A stretch of DNA of 64,000 nt from Petunia secreta (Eukaryota; Streptophyta; Magnoliopsida; Solanales; Solanaceae). Position 1 is the stretch's first letter, and each line of letters starts with the position of its first letter. Shown one piece after another: positions 46,570 to 59,600 of this stretch. The translations under genes were made by a program, and so were the position numbers. Under the pieces are notes generated by a model. That model saw only the letters and a program-made list of their open reading frames with translations. It had not been told where the DNA came from and made no database searches. Where the stretch lies: assembly GCA_029990175.1 (NCBI GenBank), contig JARKIP010000021.1, positions 19,659,501-19,723,500 of the forward strand, written 5' to 3'.

Positions 46570-49500
46570 TTATTCCCGGGGACGAGCAAGCCAGAGAGAG
46601 CTTAGTGCACGAAGCCGAGAGAAATAATCACTGATTGCAAGAAGAGCACGAGCTGATTGGCGAGTTGTCAATATACGATGCATTTGCTGCAGTGTCTGTT
46701 GCCGGAGGTTATCAGCCTGAGGGACATTTTAATTGATAGGTCAGCCTATGTACACCCCAAAAAAGAAGCTTCAAACAAGTACAAAATTAGGTACATCAGC
46801 AGATCCAAAATTTAGACTTTGTGGATTGTGAATTGAGGGAGTGAGCAAGCAAGACTTAAATTCCAACCAGGAACCTTCCCCTCCCCACGCCCCTGCTTGT
46901 ACTACAAAAAGTAGTGATATAATAACAATTACAATATGACGGTGCCGTAAATAAGTTATTTGGATTAAGTACGAATATGAGAATCTAACAAATGGGCTTG
47001 GAATTATTATTTTTCCCTTTTCCTCTCTTTGCTTCTTCCATTTTCTTTTTGAGGAAACTGAGGGAAAGGCTAGGAAAAGAAAGATGCATAGCTTTGACAT
47101 GTCAATAATAAATCTTTTATAGTGTCTCGCATTAGCTGTAAGAATCTTATATGGTTTTCGGCTATTTTCATCTCATGAGCTAAGCTTACTGGATTGAGTT
47201 AGGTCTAAGATTTATTTTCCTTTTTTATTAATGACAAGGGAACCCGCAGCTGCCACCCTTCGAGTGTGCTCTGGGTAAACCTCGCTCCTGATGCAATAGC
47301 CTGCAAACCACATAAAAGAGGTAAACCGCACTAGGCAAGCCCTGTGCGACAGGCTCAAACTGAGAAGGCGGTTAGCAGGGGATTTGATCCCAAGTCTCCC
47401 ATGTGGGATTTGATCCCAAGTCTCCTATGTGGGAAACCACTTGCTAAACCAACTCAGCTACCCTTGCGGGTAAGAGATTTATTTTCTTAACACGGTATCA
47501 AAGCCAATCTCAACGATATTCTTGGTTTACCCAAAGTTACGCTTCCATGTTATATTGTCCATGCACCTGATATCCAATCCTAGCATGTCGAAACGAAGGG
47601 GGGGGGGGGGGGGAGTATCATGTGTCCCAAATAGGTTGAGGAAATGATCGTTACATCGATATATGGTTTTGGAAATCTCATCTCATGAACTAACTTTTAG
47701 GGTCCAATTTCCATTTTCTTAACAAATTTGAGGGCTGTTAGGAAGTAATTCAGACACCAAGCAAATCATTTCAAAAGAATATACACAGGTGTGAAAAAGG
47801 ATTAAGCACCTGGCGGATGAAGCCTTCGAGAGTTCCAAGCTTCCCCATTGCCATAGCCATTTGACCCATATAATTGGCGACATTCCCGGAGGAACCTGAA
47901 GGTCCAAGAGACCCTGCCAGAGTCTCAGCCAAAGACTGCTGCAATGCCTCCATTCCCTGGGATAACGCATCTTCAGCCTGTTGTGATGACTGTTGCAAGT
48001 TGTTGATTGCCAATAATTGTTGTTCAGTTAACGGCTCTAACTGATTAATGAGCAGCTGCAACCAAGTGGCAATAAATTTAAAAACTTGCAGGAACATTAA
48101 GTCAATAATACCTTTACCCTTTACCCCTTGAAAAGAGAAAAAGAGAAAGAAAACGTCCACTAAATATTAGACTGTAGGAATATTAGGAACTGGAAGATAG
48201 GGTCGAGGCACAGGTCTGACTCAGTTCCTGTTGAAGGTGAGAAAAAATGAAAAAGAAACCCCCGCCCCCACCCTAAAAGAAAAACTTACATATATCATGT
48301 TAAAGGTGTGCTTGGACCCCTCTATGGGTTTCTCATTTGTGGGAAGAAAAGGCTCTCACCTTGAGGAGTTCAGACGAACGGAATCCACCAAGCCACAAGA
48401 AGCACCTTTCTGCTGGAGTTTTCCACATGCCCGACAATATATGAAAGACGTCCGCCTTTGCAGCATCCCCTTTTATCCTAAATATGTCATCATAGTGTGC
48501 CAAGATTCCATCGACAATTATGCGAAGTTCAGCATCACCAGCATGAGAATTTACAGCTCCTCTTAACTCATTAACTCGTCGGTTATGCTCTTCCAACCAT
48601 CGGGCATATTCTACATCAAATGCCAAAGCACCTAGAAGGACCGGAACTTAGCACTACTTTCATGGAATTCTATAAGCAAACCCCTTTTTTAAGGATAAGT
48701 AAGAAATATCATCAAAATGCACCAAGTGGGTGCATCATATTTTCAGAATTCTATATTCAAATTGCTAGACACAGTAATGGTTACATATTAAAGCTAGTGC
48801 ACCAGAAAAGTTGAATGAATCAGATTAACTAGGGAATAGATGAAACTTCTGTAATTGACAAAAACTCATTTTAAATGTGTCTTTCTTTGTCGAGTCGTTG
48901 AGACATACTGTTAATAACTACTCTACTCCCTCCTTCAATTTTTACTTGTTAATTTTATAAGAATTTTTTTTCTATTTTTACTTGTCATTTTTAGTAAATC
49001 AAGAGTTACTTAATGATATTTTTCCAATTTTACCCATATCATTAAATAACTATTTCTCAAACCATAGTTAAATTTAAATTTCCAAAGCATAATTAGTAAG
49101 GGTAAGTTAGTAAAATCATCAAATTTATTTGTGATTTCTTGGTGGGTGTGACAAGCTAAAGGGTGACTAGTAAAAATTGATGGAGGGAGTACATTAAGCT
49201 TATGTGAAACCATCTCGGAGTCACCAATAAACTACTTGGAGGGCATAATTACATCAGAAGGATACCTATACAATAGAATTGCAAGAAGTAACTTTCTCAG
49301 ACATCACAGTTTTATCATCATTTCACTTAAATCGAAGGGACACCCTTTCCATCCCTCCCATCAATATGAATAAGCTCTTGCGGTTGACGGCGAGAGTGGT
49401 GCTTAGTTTTCGTTATACGCACCAATCCCACCACCAATTTAATTATACAACAGAGTTAATACTTTTCAGTAGTCAGTCATGCTAGATATATCTTACTTTT

Positions 49501-52500
49501 TATTGAATCAGTCATACTAGATTATCCAACATAAAAATGAGCAGTGCAGAATTTTTTTTAAAGAGAAGTCTGAATGCAGAAGATGAGCATACCATTTCCG
49601 CTCATCGACTGTGATTGATCTCCTGAACCTGAAATAAATATACCCTTGCGGGAAAGAAAAAAAAATGTCTCAGAAAAAGCATATCATCTGAGAGACTGAG
49701 CTACAACTAAGGAGGTGATAGTTCTAGGTGGTAAAAGAGAAAACAAATGAGGACAGAAGAAATGCTGAACAAACCTGTTGCCGAGCTCGTTGAAGCTCCT
49801 GCTCTAGTTGTGTCAGCTTCATCCTGCTGCTCTCTAACTGTTGAACATATGCCTAGACCACAAAAATAATACAGCATAAGGAATATATTTAATTATATTA
49901 AGACACTAGTTTTGTCAAGACAATACAATTCCCTGGACATCTCTGACATTAAAATCGGTGCACATCTATGTAGTTCTGATACCCATCTCACAAGCATAGA
50001 TCAAGCAAAAGTAGGACTACTTGCTGCCATTGCTGCTACTACTGTGGCTGCTGATTTAGTTGTTAAGAAGATATTAAAATGATATATTACAGCATCAATA
50101 CTCCAGCACGAGTCAACACTACAGGAGAGGAAAGGCAAGGCAACACCATTTTTTTAATAGAAGGGGAAAACCTGAAAAGCTTTTTTTACAACCGAGAAAT
50201 CCACGAGGGCAAGTGGCCCACGGTTTGAAGCCCGGTATATAATGGGCCCGCCCTTCCACCCTTTTCGACTTAAAATGCAGGCTTCTGCAGCAGGTTTTGA
50301 AACCGTAACGTACGCCCTAACTCACACATCATAAGCTGAGCACCTATCACTAGACCAAGCCCCTGGATCCAGAACCTTAATCTGGCGTAAAACAGCTATA
50401 AAATATTTATTTTGGATTTTCTTCTAGTGTAGACTCACATGAGGACCATGACACATACACGGTAGTAAAATGTGGAACTATTAGGGATGTGACAAACACT
50501 ATCATCCCTAAAGAGTGACAGCAGGTACCAGGTAAAATGAGGTGCGTGCAAGCTGCCCAGACACCACTGTTACCATATTAAAATGACAGCTATCCTGCTA
50601 CAATGAGGATGCAACATCTTTGTGGATGTGTGCAGTGTGCACTCTAGCTCACTACTCTGACTTTGGTAGTGGAAGAAATTGCTGGGTCAAGGATTCAGCA
50701 TTGAAATTGACCATCACAAGTATTTACTGTTTGGGCAACCTGGCAACAGGCCCAAGCAATCAAATTAGGCTTGTGAAACGAATCTTCTACTTAATGCAAG
50801 ATCAAGTCCTTCATTTATTCAGGGTAAACTGGATTTTGAACTAATTGATCGTGACACTAAACCTTCTTGTTTCATCTTGACTAGTATTATGACATTAAAC
50901 TTTCAGAAGCGCCAGCAAAATTTAAATGATAAGACCAACTCAAGCAGGTTTTGGTTGAGAACAAACCAAAAGACTGTTAATTACATTTCCAAATTTAACC
51001 TCAAATGCAATGGATAGAGTATATATCAATGAAATAATAGCAAGGGACTTTACCTTTTTCCTTAGACGGCTTTTTCGAGCGGCTTCACGATTTTGAGCAA
51101 GTCTACGAAGTGTCTGCACAACAAGAGTTCAATATCACCTGAACTTTACATTTTCCACTCATATTCAGTCATTCTTAATATGACAACAAATATGGGATAC
51201 CTTTTGATCTCTTGTTCTGTCACTTCCATCAGAAGCTACCGCAACCAGTTGTTGAGCATTTAAGTACTGCACCAACACTCCAACAGTGAGTGAATATCAA
51301 TTTCATAAAGTATTTTCAGTACAGATCAGTTTCGATGGATCAAAAGTAGTGCAACCAAATTCAGGGGAAGTTATGGATTAATATAGTAAGGACCGTTTTT
51401 CAATCGGAACTGTTTTCTGCTTCTTGTTTTATCAAATATCTAAATATTAGGCTAACCGATCAAAACAATGTCTGGAAATTAAGTTAAGCTCATGTCGTTT
51501 TTCTTGAGACGTTTGGAAACAGGTGCAGCTTATCAGCAAGGCAGTTTCAAGTGGTTCCACGTACATGTATAAGCAAGATAGTATGTAGCTTAGTGTGATA
51601 AGCCTGGTCGGTATTTGTTCCTAATCCCCCTTACAACTGTACCAAACGCAAAAGTGTGTTGGTAAGATAATCTTTTGAATCTCATGATGTTTCTTGGTTA
51701 TCGGAAAAGATGTTCTTTTGAATCTATCTCCTCTTCTTATTCTTTTTTACTCCCTCTGTTTCAGTTTATTTGACCCTATTTCCTTTTTAGTCAATTCCAA
51801 AAAGAATAATCTTTTTCTAATTTTGGAAACAATAATTTGAATTCCCCATTAAGCTTTTATAGCCACACAAATATGGCATATTTATTACCACACATCAAAA
51901 TCTTCCTTTCTAGTCAAATAGGTTCACATATATTGAAACGGACGGAGTAATTGGTAAATCTTTCTCCTATTCGCCCCTACACCCCCTTTTCTAAATAGTA
52001 CTTTTCATCCTTCACTTCCATCACTTTACACCTTCACCATTCAATCCTTTATTTCGAGACTCCATCAATCATCCACAACTGCAATGTCATGGAACCCTTA
52101 GTTTGGTTGGAAGATAATGGAACCATCAGGTACAATGTCTTTCAATATCATTTTCACATTTTTTCTCCACCATTCGCCCGTCTTTAGCCTTGTTTCTCTC
52201 AACTATTGCCTCCACCCAAGCCAAAGCAGTTAGCACTTCTTTACCCTTAACTAGCAGATTGCAAACACCTTCTTCCCGCTCTTTATGGTAAGAAAAAGAC
52301 AATACAGATGATTATATTTTTCTTGATAAACAAATATAAAATAGCCATACTTACCAATCACGTTTTTTCTTTTTCTTAAACAACACCCAAATTCAGTTTC
52401 AACCTCATACTAATCAACCAAAAAGCTTACTTGGGCTTATCAAAGTTAAGAGTATTCATAGTTTAAAAGATAAAATTAGATAAGACTAGATATGGATTTG

Positions 52501-52574
52501 AAAGAACATTTACTTACCCTGTTCTTTTCATCAGTATCAGCATCTGTTGACGTACTAGGACTAATATCAGCCAT
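46570..52574 (-). CDS. TGA2: TGA-type bZIP transcription factor, clade II (TGA2-like)
   Basis: TGA2-class factors bind TGACG elements and, with NPR1, control salicylic-acid-responsive and detoxification genes in the nucleus. Coding exons in order: 52574-52518, 51266-51201, 51113-51054, 49852-49775, 49644-49593, 48631-48360, 48055-47810, 46716-46570, total 978 nt, 325 aa. The basic region is NREAARKSR (49-57, the N-x7-R signature), followed by a leucine zipper (KLTQLEQELQRA). The C-terminal DOG1/TGA domain is complete: YARWLEEHNRR, SGMWKTPAERCFLWLGGFRS, SQGMEALQQSLAETLA, GKLGTLEGFIRQ and the end SSLWLARPRE. Length and sequence agree with tobacco TGA2.2 as I recall it. A 5' leader intron (52581-53915) splits the UTR six bases before the ATG. 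Introns hold SINEs, Stowaway MITEs and a TRIM-like element. Confidence 0.96.
47117..47724 (+). mobile_element. TRIM-like miniature LTR retrotransposon in TGA intron 7
   Basis: Two related terminal segments both end ATTTTCTTAACA (47492 and 47724) and share TATATGGTTTTsGG-like and TCATCTCATGA sequence. After the first comes GGTATCAAAGCC, close to the Met-tRNA primer site TGGTATCAGAGC; before the second comes a long G run (about 47600-47614), a purine tract. The internal part is only about 120 bp without coding capacity, the hallmark of TRIM elements. The first LTR is split by a SINE. The outer target duplication was not recognised. Confidence 0.65.
47220..47474 (-). mobile_element. tRNA-derived SINE inserted in the TRIM-like LTR
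   Basis: On the minus strand an A box GGGTAGCTGAGTTGGTTT is followed by a B box GGGATCAAATCC, and the sequence ends in an A-rich tail. A 12-bp target duplication AGATTTATTTTC flanks it (47208-47219, 47475-47486), interrupting the TRIM LTR. A GGGATTTGATCCCAAGTCTC segment is duplicated inside. Confidence 0.85.
48926..49189. mobile_element. Stowaway MITE in TGA intron 5
   Basis: The ends CTCCCTCCTTCAATTTTTAC and the complement of GTAAAAATTGATGGAGGGAG are flanked by TA (48924-48925, 49190-49191). The element is 264 bp and lies between exons 5 and 6. Confidence 0.9.
50181..50365 (-). mobile_element. tRNA-derived SINE in TGA intron 3
   Basis: On the minus strand the sequence starts CCAGGGGCTTGGTCTAGTGA (A box), has GGTTTCAAAACC (B box) about 45 bp on, and ends in an A run (T run 50181-50187 on the plus strand). 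A second GGGCTTCAAACC-like motif occurs near 50220. The target duplication was not fixed. Confidence 0.75.
51750..51947. mobile_element. Stowaway MITE in TGA intron 1
   Basis: The ends CTCCCTCTGTTTCAGTTTAT and GAAACGGACGGAG are inverted and flanked by TA (51748-51749, 51948-51949). The inner arms pair imperfectly. It lies in the intron between coding exons 1 and 2. Confidence 0.85.
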
Positions 52575-53397
52575 CGTGGACTATAACCAAATTTCTGGAT
52601 AATCAATTTAGGTTGAAACACAAATCAGATATAGTATCTTCTGTAAAAGCACCAAAACAGAAGGTCATGTCAATACATATTGACTTGCAGTTGATAACTG
52701 CCAAGATATAGGGTAAAAATATCAAAACACAAGAGACGTGCCTCTGCAATAAAATTTGACATAAACTACAAGGCATTTTAGTTAGCACATCATGATATTT
52801 AACTTTTCAAGATGACTAACACATGTTCTATCATCTCCCTCAACATCATAACATTAACATGATTCACTCACAGGTATCAACTGAACAAAGATTGTGGTGT
52901 CTCCCTAAGTTAAATGAACTCGGAAAAGATAACCTAACTCAACCTCAAAGCTTAGCTCATGAGGTTACGATTGCCCAAGAATATATAAGGAGGTAACAGT
53001 CGGTTCAGGCAGCCAATGCTGGACTCTAACACCCTTCTCCCTCCTGCCACCCAGGCCTAGAAATATGGAGCACAGAAAACATAACATGGCGGCCCAACTG
53101 TGCTTAATAGAGTTAGTTTACTTCTCTGTTCAATGTGGTAAAGTTTATCTATTTTACACCAAATTACAGCGAAAAGAAAACCACTACTGAATCCTAAGCA
53201 ACAATATAAGAAGTAAATGAATCCTAAGCAACATTATAAGAAGTAAATGAAAAATGTTTATGCAACATAAACCAGAACGTACTAGTACAAGCATAGACAG
53301 CTATAAAAGCACCTCGAGCGAGTAATTTGGCTTAAGCTGAAGAACATCTTCAGACCTCACATAGCCTTTCCTCATAACAAAAGCAGAATAACGCTAA

Positions 53398-53645
53398 AAC
53401 TTGAAAACAGAATCGTGCATCTAACTCTCAAATCCTACATACCACTAATCCGAAATTGAACGTTCGTAAGCTATACTAAGATCAAGAATCACACTCACAA
53501 CTCATATCTAGTAAAATCCAAACTTGAAAACTGAATTGCTCATTTAATTCTCAAATCATAGACACCACTAATCCGAAATTGAACTTCCGTAAGTTATACT
53601 ATGATCAAGAATCCCACTCACAACTCATATCTAGTAACATCCAAA
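53398..53645. repeat. Tandem duplication of about 124 bp in the TGA 5' leader intron
   Basis: Two copies, each starting AACTTGAAAAC and ending CTCATATCTAGTAA, follow each other with about 10 percent differences by eye. A smaller direct repeat (ATCCTAAGCAACA...AAGTAAATGA) lies near 53190-53250. Confidence 0.85.
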
Positions 53646-53915
53646 CTAATACTCCCCAGTCCACACCCCACTCCCCATCCTCAACTGAGGAAAAATGCAA
53701 ACATTTAGCTCATCAAGTCCTCAAAATATAAACTTTATAACCTTCCACACCAAAACACACACACCCAACTTCAAAAAACAGTATGTAATACAGTAGCAAG
53801 TTAAATAATAACTGAAAATTAAAGCAATACAATAGCAGAATCACTAAAAAAGTAAAGCAATACATAAGCAAAGTTACATAATAACTGAAGATTTAAAGAA
53901 AGTTACGCCACTTAC

Positions 53916-54161
53916 AGTTGAAGAAACCAAAAGGGTCTCTAGCAAAAGCCTCAAACTTTGCCAAAAAGACAACAAAATTCTCAAATCTTGTTCTTTTTTC
54001 TTGGTTTTTTTTCCTTCTTTTCTTTTGACTTTATGTAAATCAGTAAGTAAAATCAAGTGAAGTTTACTCACAACTAAACAAACTAATGAATGAATCAAAC
54101 AAAACCCTCTTGTTTGGGGAGATGAGAAGAATGTGAAAATTGGGAAAATGGGAGGTGACGT
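53916..54161 (-). promoter_or_regulatory. TGA 5' UTR exon and proximal promoter with a TGACGT element
   Basis: A donor site CAACT/GTAAGT at 53915 ends an upstream leader exon that probably extends to about 54110. Just upstream, at 54156-54161, lies TGACGT inside GAGGTGACGTCTAC, the core recognised by TGA factors themselves. Only one such core is present here, not the paired arrangement of as-1. Confidence 0.55.
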
Positions 54162-56645
54162 CTACACCTTGTCACCTCTCTTTCTCTCTCTTACTACCAA
54201 TTTTGACTTTTTTGGTCACTATTATCACTCTCCTTTTCCTCTTTTCTTTTTTGAGTAATTTTTACCACGACAAATTTATTGGAAACAATATTTCTACCTT
54301 ACACGATGTAGGATTAAGGTACATCCTCCTCTATCTAGATACCAACTGTAGGATCACACTAAATATGTTGTTGTTTTTTTAGTGACTACAGTTGGGATAC
54401 TGCAAAAGTTATCGCATATATTTGTGGAAATTCTCCCCAACATTATATTAAAAGAGTATATATTAGGTCCATGACGATTTACACACACTTTTCTTTTACT
54501 AATGTTATATATATATATAGGAGTATGTTGTTTTGACCAGTAGAAATACTTGATAACCACTATACATATCGATAACTCTATTCACAACTTTATATCATCT
54601 GAGTGATATGGTGTAATGGAAGATCTAATCATTAATTTGGGAATGAAAAAGATTCTTGATAGAAATAGCTTCTCTATAATGAGTTATATTGGATGATTCT
54701 GAATAAATTATGTCAGTGCATTTTAAATATCATATGGTTAAATTTAAATAAAAAGAAAAGTTCTACTTTCCAAAATTTAGACACATCTTATGTTTGAGAT
54801 GATTAATTGTGCTAAAAATAATTTAAAATTTTGGAAGAACAAAAAAATGTTTTGAGAATTTTTAGTATCTTATGGAAAGTTGATGAATTTTTCATATCAA
54901 ATCTTTAGTTTTAAAAGTAGTCATTTTGACAGATACAAAAGTGGAAAAGTAAAATAATTTTGTGTTGAAGTAATATGGAATAATGTAGTTAGAAGTGACC
55001 GAGAGTGGAGTGATATGTCATCTAATCACACAAAGACAAGTGAGATCAAAAAAATTAATCATATGAAAAAAGTGAAGTCTACTTTTTGAATGATCAACAA
55101 CTTGCACTCATTGAACGGTCTATACTACATGAAAAAAGTCTATTCGAAATATTCTTTTATCAAAAACTTCACTTTTTTAGTCTTCGGTGAAATTTAAAAA
55201 CAGAAGGGGAAAAAAAAAAGCATGAGAATAAGGAGGATAGTTGGAAAAAAAAATCAATAAGGAAAACTTAAAACAAGCATAGCCTTATTACAGTGCTAGA
55301 AAGAAGAAATATTTCATGTTCATTGTATAAATAATAATAGTATATTAGCAATATGTAACGAGTGAGCTGTGTAGTTTTATAAAGGAAATATCACATCAAA
55401 AGTGAAAATTAATGTTATTAGTGGGAGAGTTGGTGAAAATTGAAACTTGAAATGTTTTAAAATAAAAATAACATCATGTAATTGGATAGCTGAGAACTTC
55501 ATAACAAAAGTCAACTAAAAACTAGCTCGGTTTAAATTTCATCACCTCTCCTATAACAAAATTGTGAATATATAAAATTAAGATTCTAAATTATAATATC
55601 AACAATTTTAATAAACTTTTTAAACCTCAGGTTGACTAGTCCCAGCTTGACCAAGTCAACTAGGATAAAAGTAAAAGATAGAACTCGTTGAAGTTTATTC
55701 TTCTCCTTCCATGACACATAGTACTCTAGTAGATTTGCAGTTGCAAATAACAAGGTAAACTTCTATGGTGTAACTAAATTAACAATAATAACCAACAATT
55801 ATAGTTTGTTTAATTTTATCGAAAACAACTCTAAGCCTCAGTTTTACACTAGGTTATCTCTAGTTTTCTTCCTCTTTAAGGAGGATATATCTTTGCAATA
55901 ATTACCATTCAGAACGTTGACTGATTTAGGCCATCCAAAGTCAAGACAACAAAAAAAAATTAAATCAAGAGCATTTAATTTAATTATGAACAAGAGACGG
56001 TACTATAATTTACTTTCTTGGTCTAATTATTCTGTGCAAAACGACCCTAAAAAGAATTTTGAAGCATATTCATTTATTTTTGACAACTTAATTAAGTTTG
56101 AATTTAACTTATAAACAATGATAATTTAAAAGTTTTTATACTCACATTTTTGTAAAAGTAGTTTGTCTTATTTTTTCATGATGATTATGTTTTAAGTGAC
56201 CTTATTATAGTAGTATCAAAGTATATTACATATCGGTGTGTACAAAATAAATTGACTAACTATACTTGAAAAAAGGATTCAATCCCGCCTTAGATGCTTC
56301 GTTATACTCAATTTCTTTCTCGTTTTTAGTCCTTTACCGAAGAAGTAAATCAAGAAAACAAAGTCAAGGGAAAAAATTAGATATTTCTCCACCTCTAACT
56401 TTGATTTTGCTTAAGCTAGTAAAAAAACCATGTAACTAATGGTGGTCTTTGTCTAACATATTCTTTTCTTACTCTCTTTTCTCTTCGCCCTCAATCACCA
56501 TCACCTATTCTAGCATTCACTCATTTATTTTCTTCTTTCTTTCTTGTCCTAAATTAACTCTCTCTTTCTTTTCATACTTGTCTTTGTGTAATTATTTCTT
56601 CATTGTCTTCATTAATTTCTTTGCCCTTTTAGTCCCCTTTAAACA
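54162..56645. other. Divergent intergenic region between TGA and CDPK genes
   Basis: About 2.5 kb of AT-rich DNA separates the two head-to-head genes. I recognised no gene, RNA or complete transposon. The last 190 bp before the CDPK start are pyrimidine-rich (TTTCTTACTCTCTTTTCTCT-like), typical of a plant 5' leader. Confidence 0.55.
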
Positions 56646-59600
56646 ATGGGGAACTGTTGTTCAAGGGGCCAACCTAATGAATCAAATGATCATACAGAAT
56701 CCACCAGCAATGCCAAAAATGGTGACGAAAAAGTCATGCAAGGTGGTTCAGTTACACCACCAAAAACTCCACCTCCTGCATCACCTGACCCTTCTTCTAA
56801 ACCATCTAAAACTTCCCCTATAGGCCCAGTTTTAGGAAGACCAATGGAAGATGTTAGAAAAACATATTCTATTGGTAAAGAATTAGGAAGGGGTCAATTT
56901 GGTGTAACACATTTATGTACACACAAACAAAGTGGTGAACAATTTGCATGTAAAACTATAGCAAAAAGGAAATTGGTTAATAAAGAAGATATTGAAGATG
57001 TGAAGAGGGAAGTACAAATAATGCATCATTTAACAGGTCAACAAAATATTGTTGAATTAAAAGGTGCTTATGAAGATAAACATTCAGTACATTTGGTTAT
57101 GGAATTATGTGCGGGTGGTGAACTTTTTGATAGGATTATTGCCAAAGGACATTATACTGAACGTGCTGCTGCAACATTACTTAGAACTATTGTGCAAATT
57201 GTTCATACTTGTCATTCTATGGGTGTTATTCATAGAGATCTCAAGCCTGAGAATTTTCTATTACTTAATAAAGATGAAGATTCACCTCTCAAGGCTACAG
57301 ATTTTGGTCTATCTGTGTTCTATAAGCAAGGTAATATTTCATCTGTTTCATTTATACGACAATATTTGATTAGTCACGAGAGATTAACAAAGATAGGAAG
57401 ATGACTATTTCCACATACCAAACTATTATTGGAACTCATGATGACATTTATGCTGCTATGAAATAGGACATGTATATTTGACAATTACTCTTCTTTCTTT
57501 TTTTTTTTTTGGTTACGACTTTTTTGATATTTTGTATTCTGCAGGGGATGTGTTTAAGGACATTGTGGGTAGTGCATATTACATTGCACCTGAAGTCTTG
57601 AAAAGAAGATATGGTCCAGAAGTTGATATATGGAGTGTTGGAGTTATGCTATATATTCTTCTTTCTGGTGTTCCTCCTTTTTGGGCAGGTATATATATCA
57701 CTCACACAAACCCCTGGCATAAAAAGGAAATAAGAGGCAAAATGATTTATATGTCAGAATTGCTCCTTTTTTATCATCATCATCAAAAAGATTTTAACTG
57801 AGGATACAAAAACTATCTTCTTTTTAATAATAGTGGTGTCTTCGTCAATTTACGCGCACATCAACTATTTAATCATACTTTTGTTATCTCCCATTAGCAC
57901 AAGTATATAGTAACAAGTGTAAACACTCTTAATTTTCCTTTGCTCTTGTTCTATGAATAAAATCGTTTTAGGCTTTTATAAGTCAAAATTATTATACACA
58001 GTAACACGTTGTTATAGGTCGTCTTAATATGATCGGTGTTATTACTAGTTAGTTTTACACTATTAGTGCTCAGAAGTTACAATGATTGTTTGTTTCAGAA
58101 ACTGAACATGGAATATTCAATGCAATATTGCGAGGACACATTGATTTTTCATGTGATCCATGGCCTGCAATTTCTCATGGAGCCAAGGACCTTGTCAGGA
58201 AGATGCTGACTATAGACCCCAAGCAAAGGTTAACAGCAATCCAAGTATTAAGTAAGTTACTAATAACATTGTTAAGTAGAATTAAATCATCCCCTCTTAC
58301 AATAATCTGCCAGTTTAAAATTTAAAAAGAATTTTAATTAGAATTTTATGCACAATATATACACGATCAAAATCATCAGTTACAAGATAATTACAAATAG
58401 ATTAAGCGTTGCTTGATAACCTGTTAAAATTGGTATAAGACGGACTTAACCTCAATTGTGGGATTTCAAATAATACATGGTGATAGGAGAGTTAAGATTG
58501 AATTGTTACATCACAGTCTACTAAAATAGTCTTCCTCATAATGGAGATCGTTTCAGTAGGAAAGCTAGCATTTACTACCTATCTATCTGGTGCAAATTCA
58601 AATTAGTCAGATTACTGAGTTTGTATATCAGAGTTAAATCAAAACATATTTACGACATTCTACTATAAGAATTTGAGCATGATATATGAAGAAGTTTATA
58701 TATTTAAGTATAAATATTGTAGGAACATTATTTACATGATATCTAACAAATTTTTTATATGAAGATCATCCTTGGATCAAGGAGGATGGAGACGCACCAG
58801 ATACACCACTTGATAATGCTGTTTTGAGTAGGCTCAAACAATTCAGAGCTATGAACAATTTCAAGAAAGTTGCTCTTCGGGTAATCATCTTTTTTTTAAA
58901 AAAAAAAAATCATACTTATATTATATATATTTTTCATTAACATAAAAAATTTATATTCAAAACTGAGCCATGTTAATTATGAATTATCACAACACTCAAT
59001 AATCTGAATACTTTTACTGTCGAGCCGGTGGTAGAGATGAGATTTTCAACAACGGGATTCAAAAGGATAAATACGAAAAAATCACCTAGAGATTTGAACT
59101 AGTTGACCTAAAATAAATTTCAAGACACCTTGGCCACTAAGAGCCTGTTTGGGTAGGCTTATAAGCAGCTTTTTTAAGTGACTTATATTGAGAAGTTAGT
59201 AAATACTAACTTCTGGCTTTTGGCTTTTTTAAGCATATAAGTACTTATAAGTCCATAAACTTTTAAGTTACCAAATATTTGCTAATGTGTTTATAAGCCG
59301 CTTTTAAGCTCACCCAAACGGGTAATTCTAATCTTCCCGTTGTCAAAATAATTCAACAATTTATAAATATGTGAAAAAAAGTATTGTTCCATGTACACGG
59401 TATACCTTCTGACGAAAAGAAGTTTAATCCCCTTGTATTCACCTTACTAGCTCTTATATATGTGTGTGAAAATGAGTTCGTTTATCTTCTATTTACCACT
59501 ATGCCTTCACCTAGCTCTGGCCTACTCCAGCTATATGTTTTAGAGTTAAAATTATTGAGATGGTTACACAAGATCTTGAAATGTCGCATCTAATTAATAA

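Noticed and set aside
47340..47480. tRNA gene from A-box and B-box sequences
   Set aside because: No cloverleaf or anticodon arm could be drawn, and a tail plus a target duplication identify a SINE.
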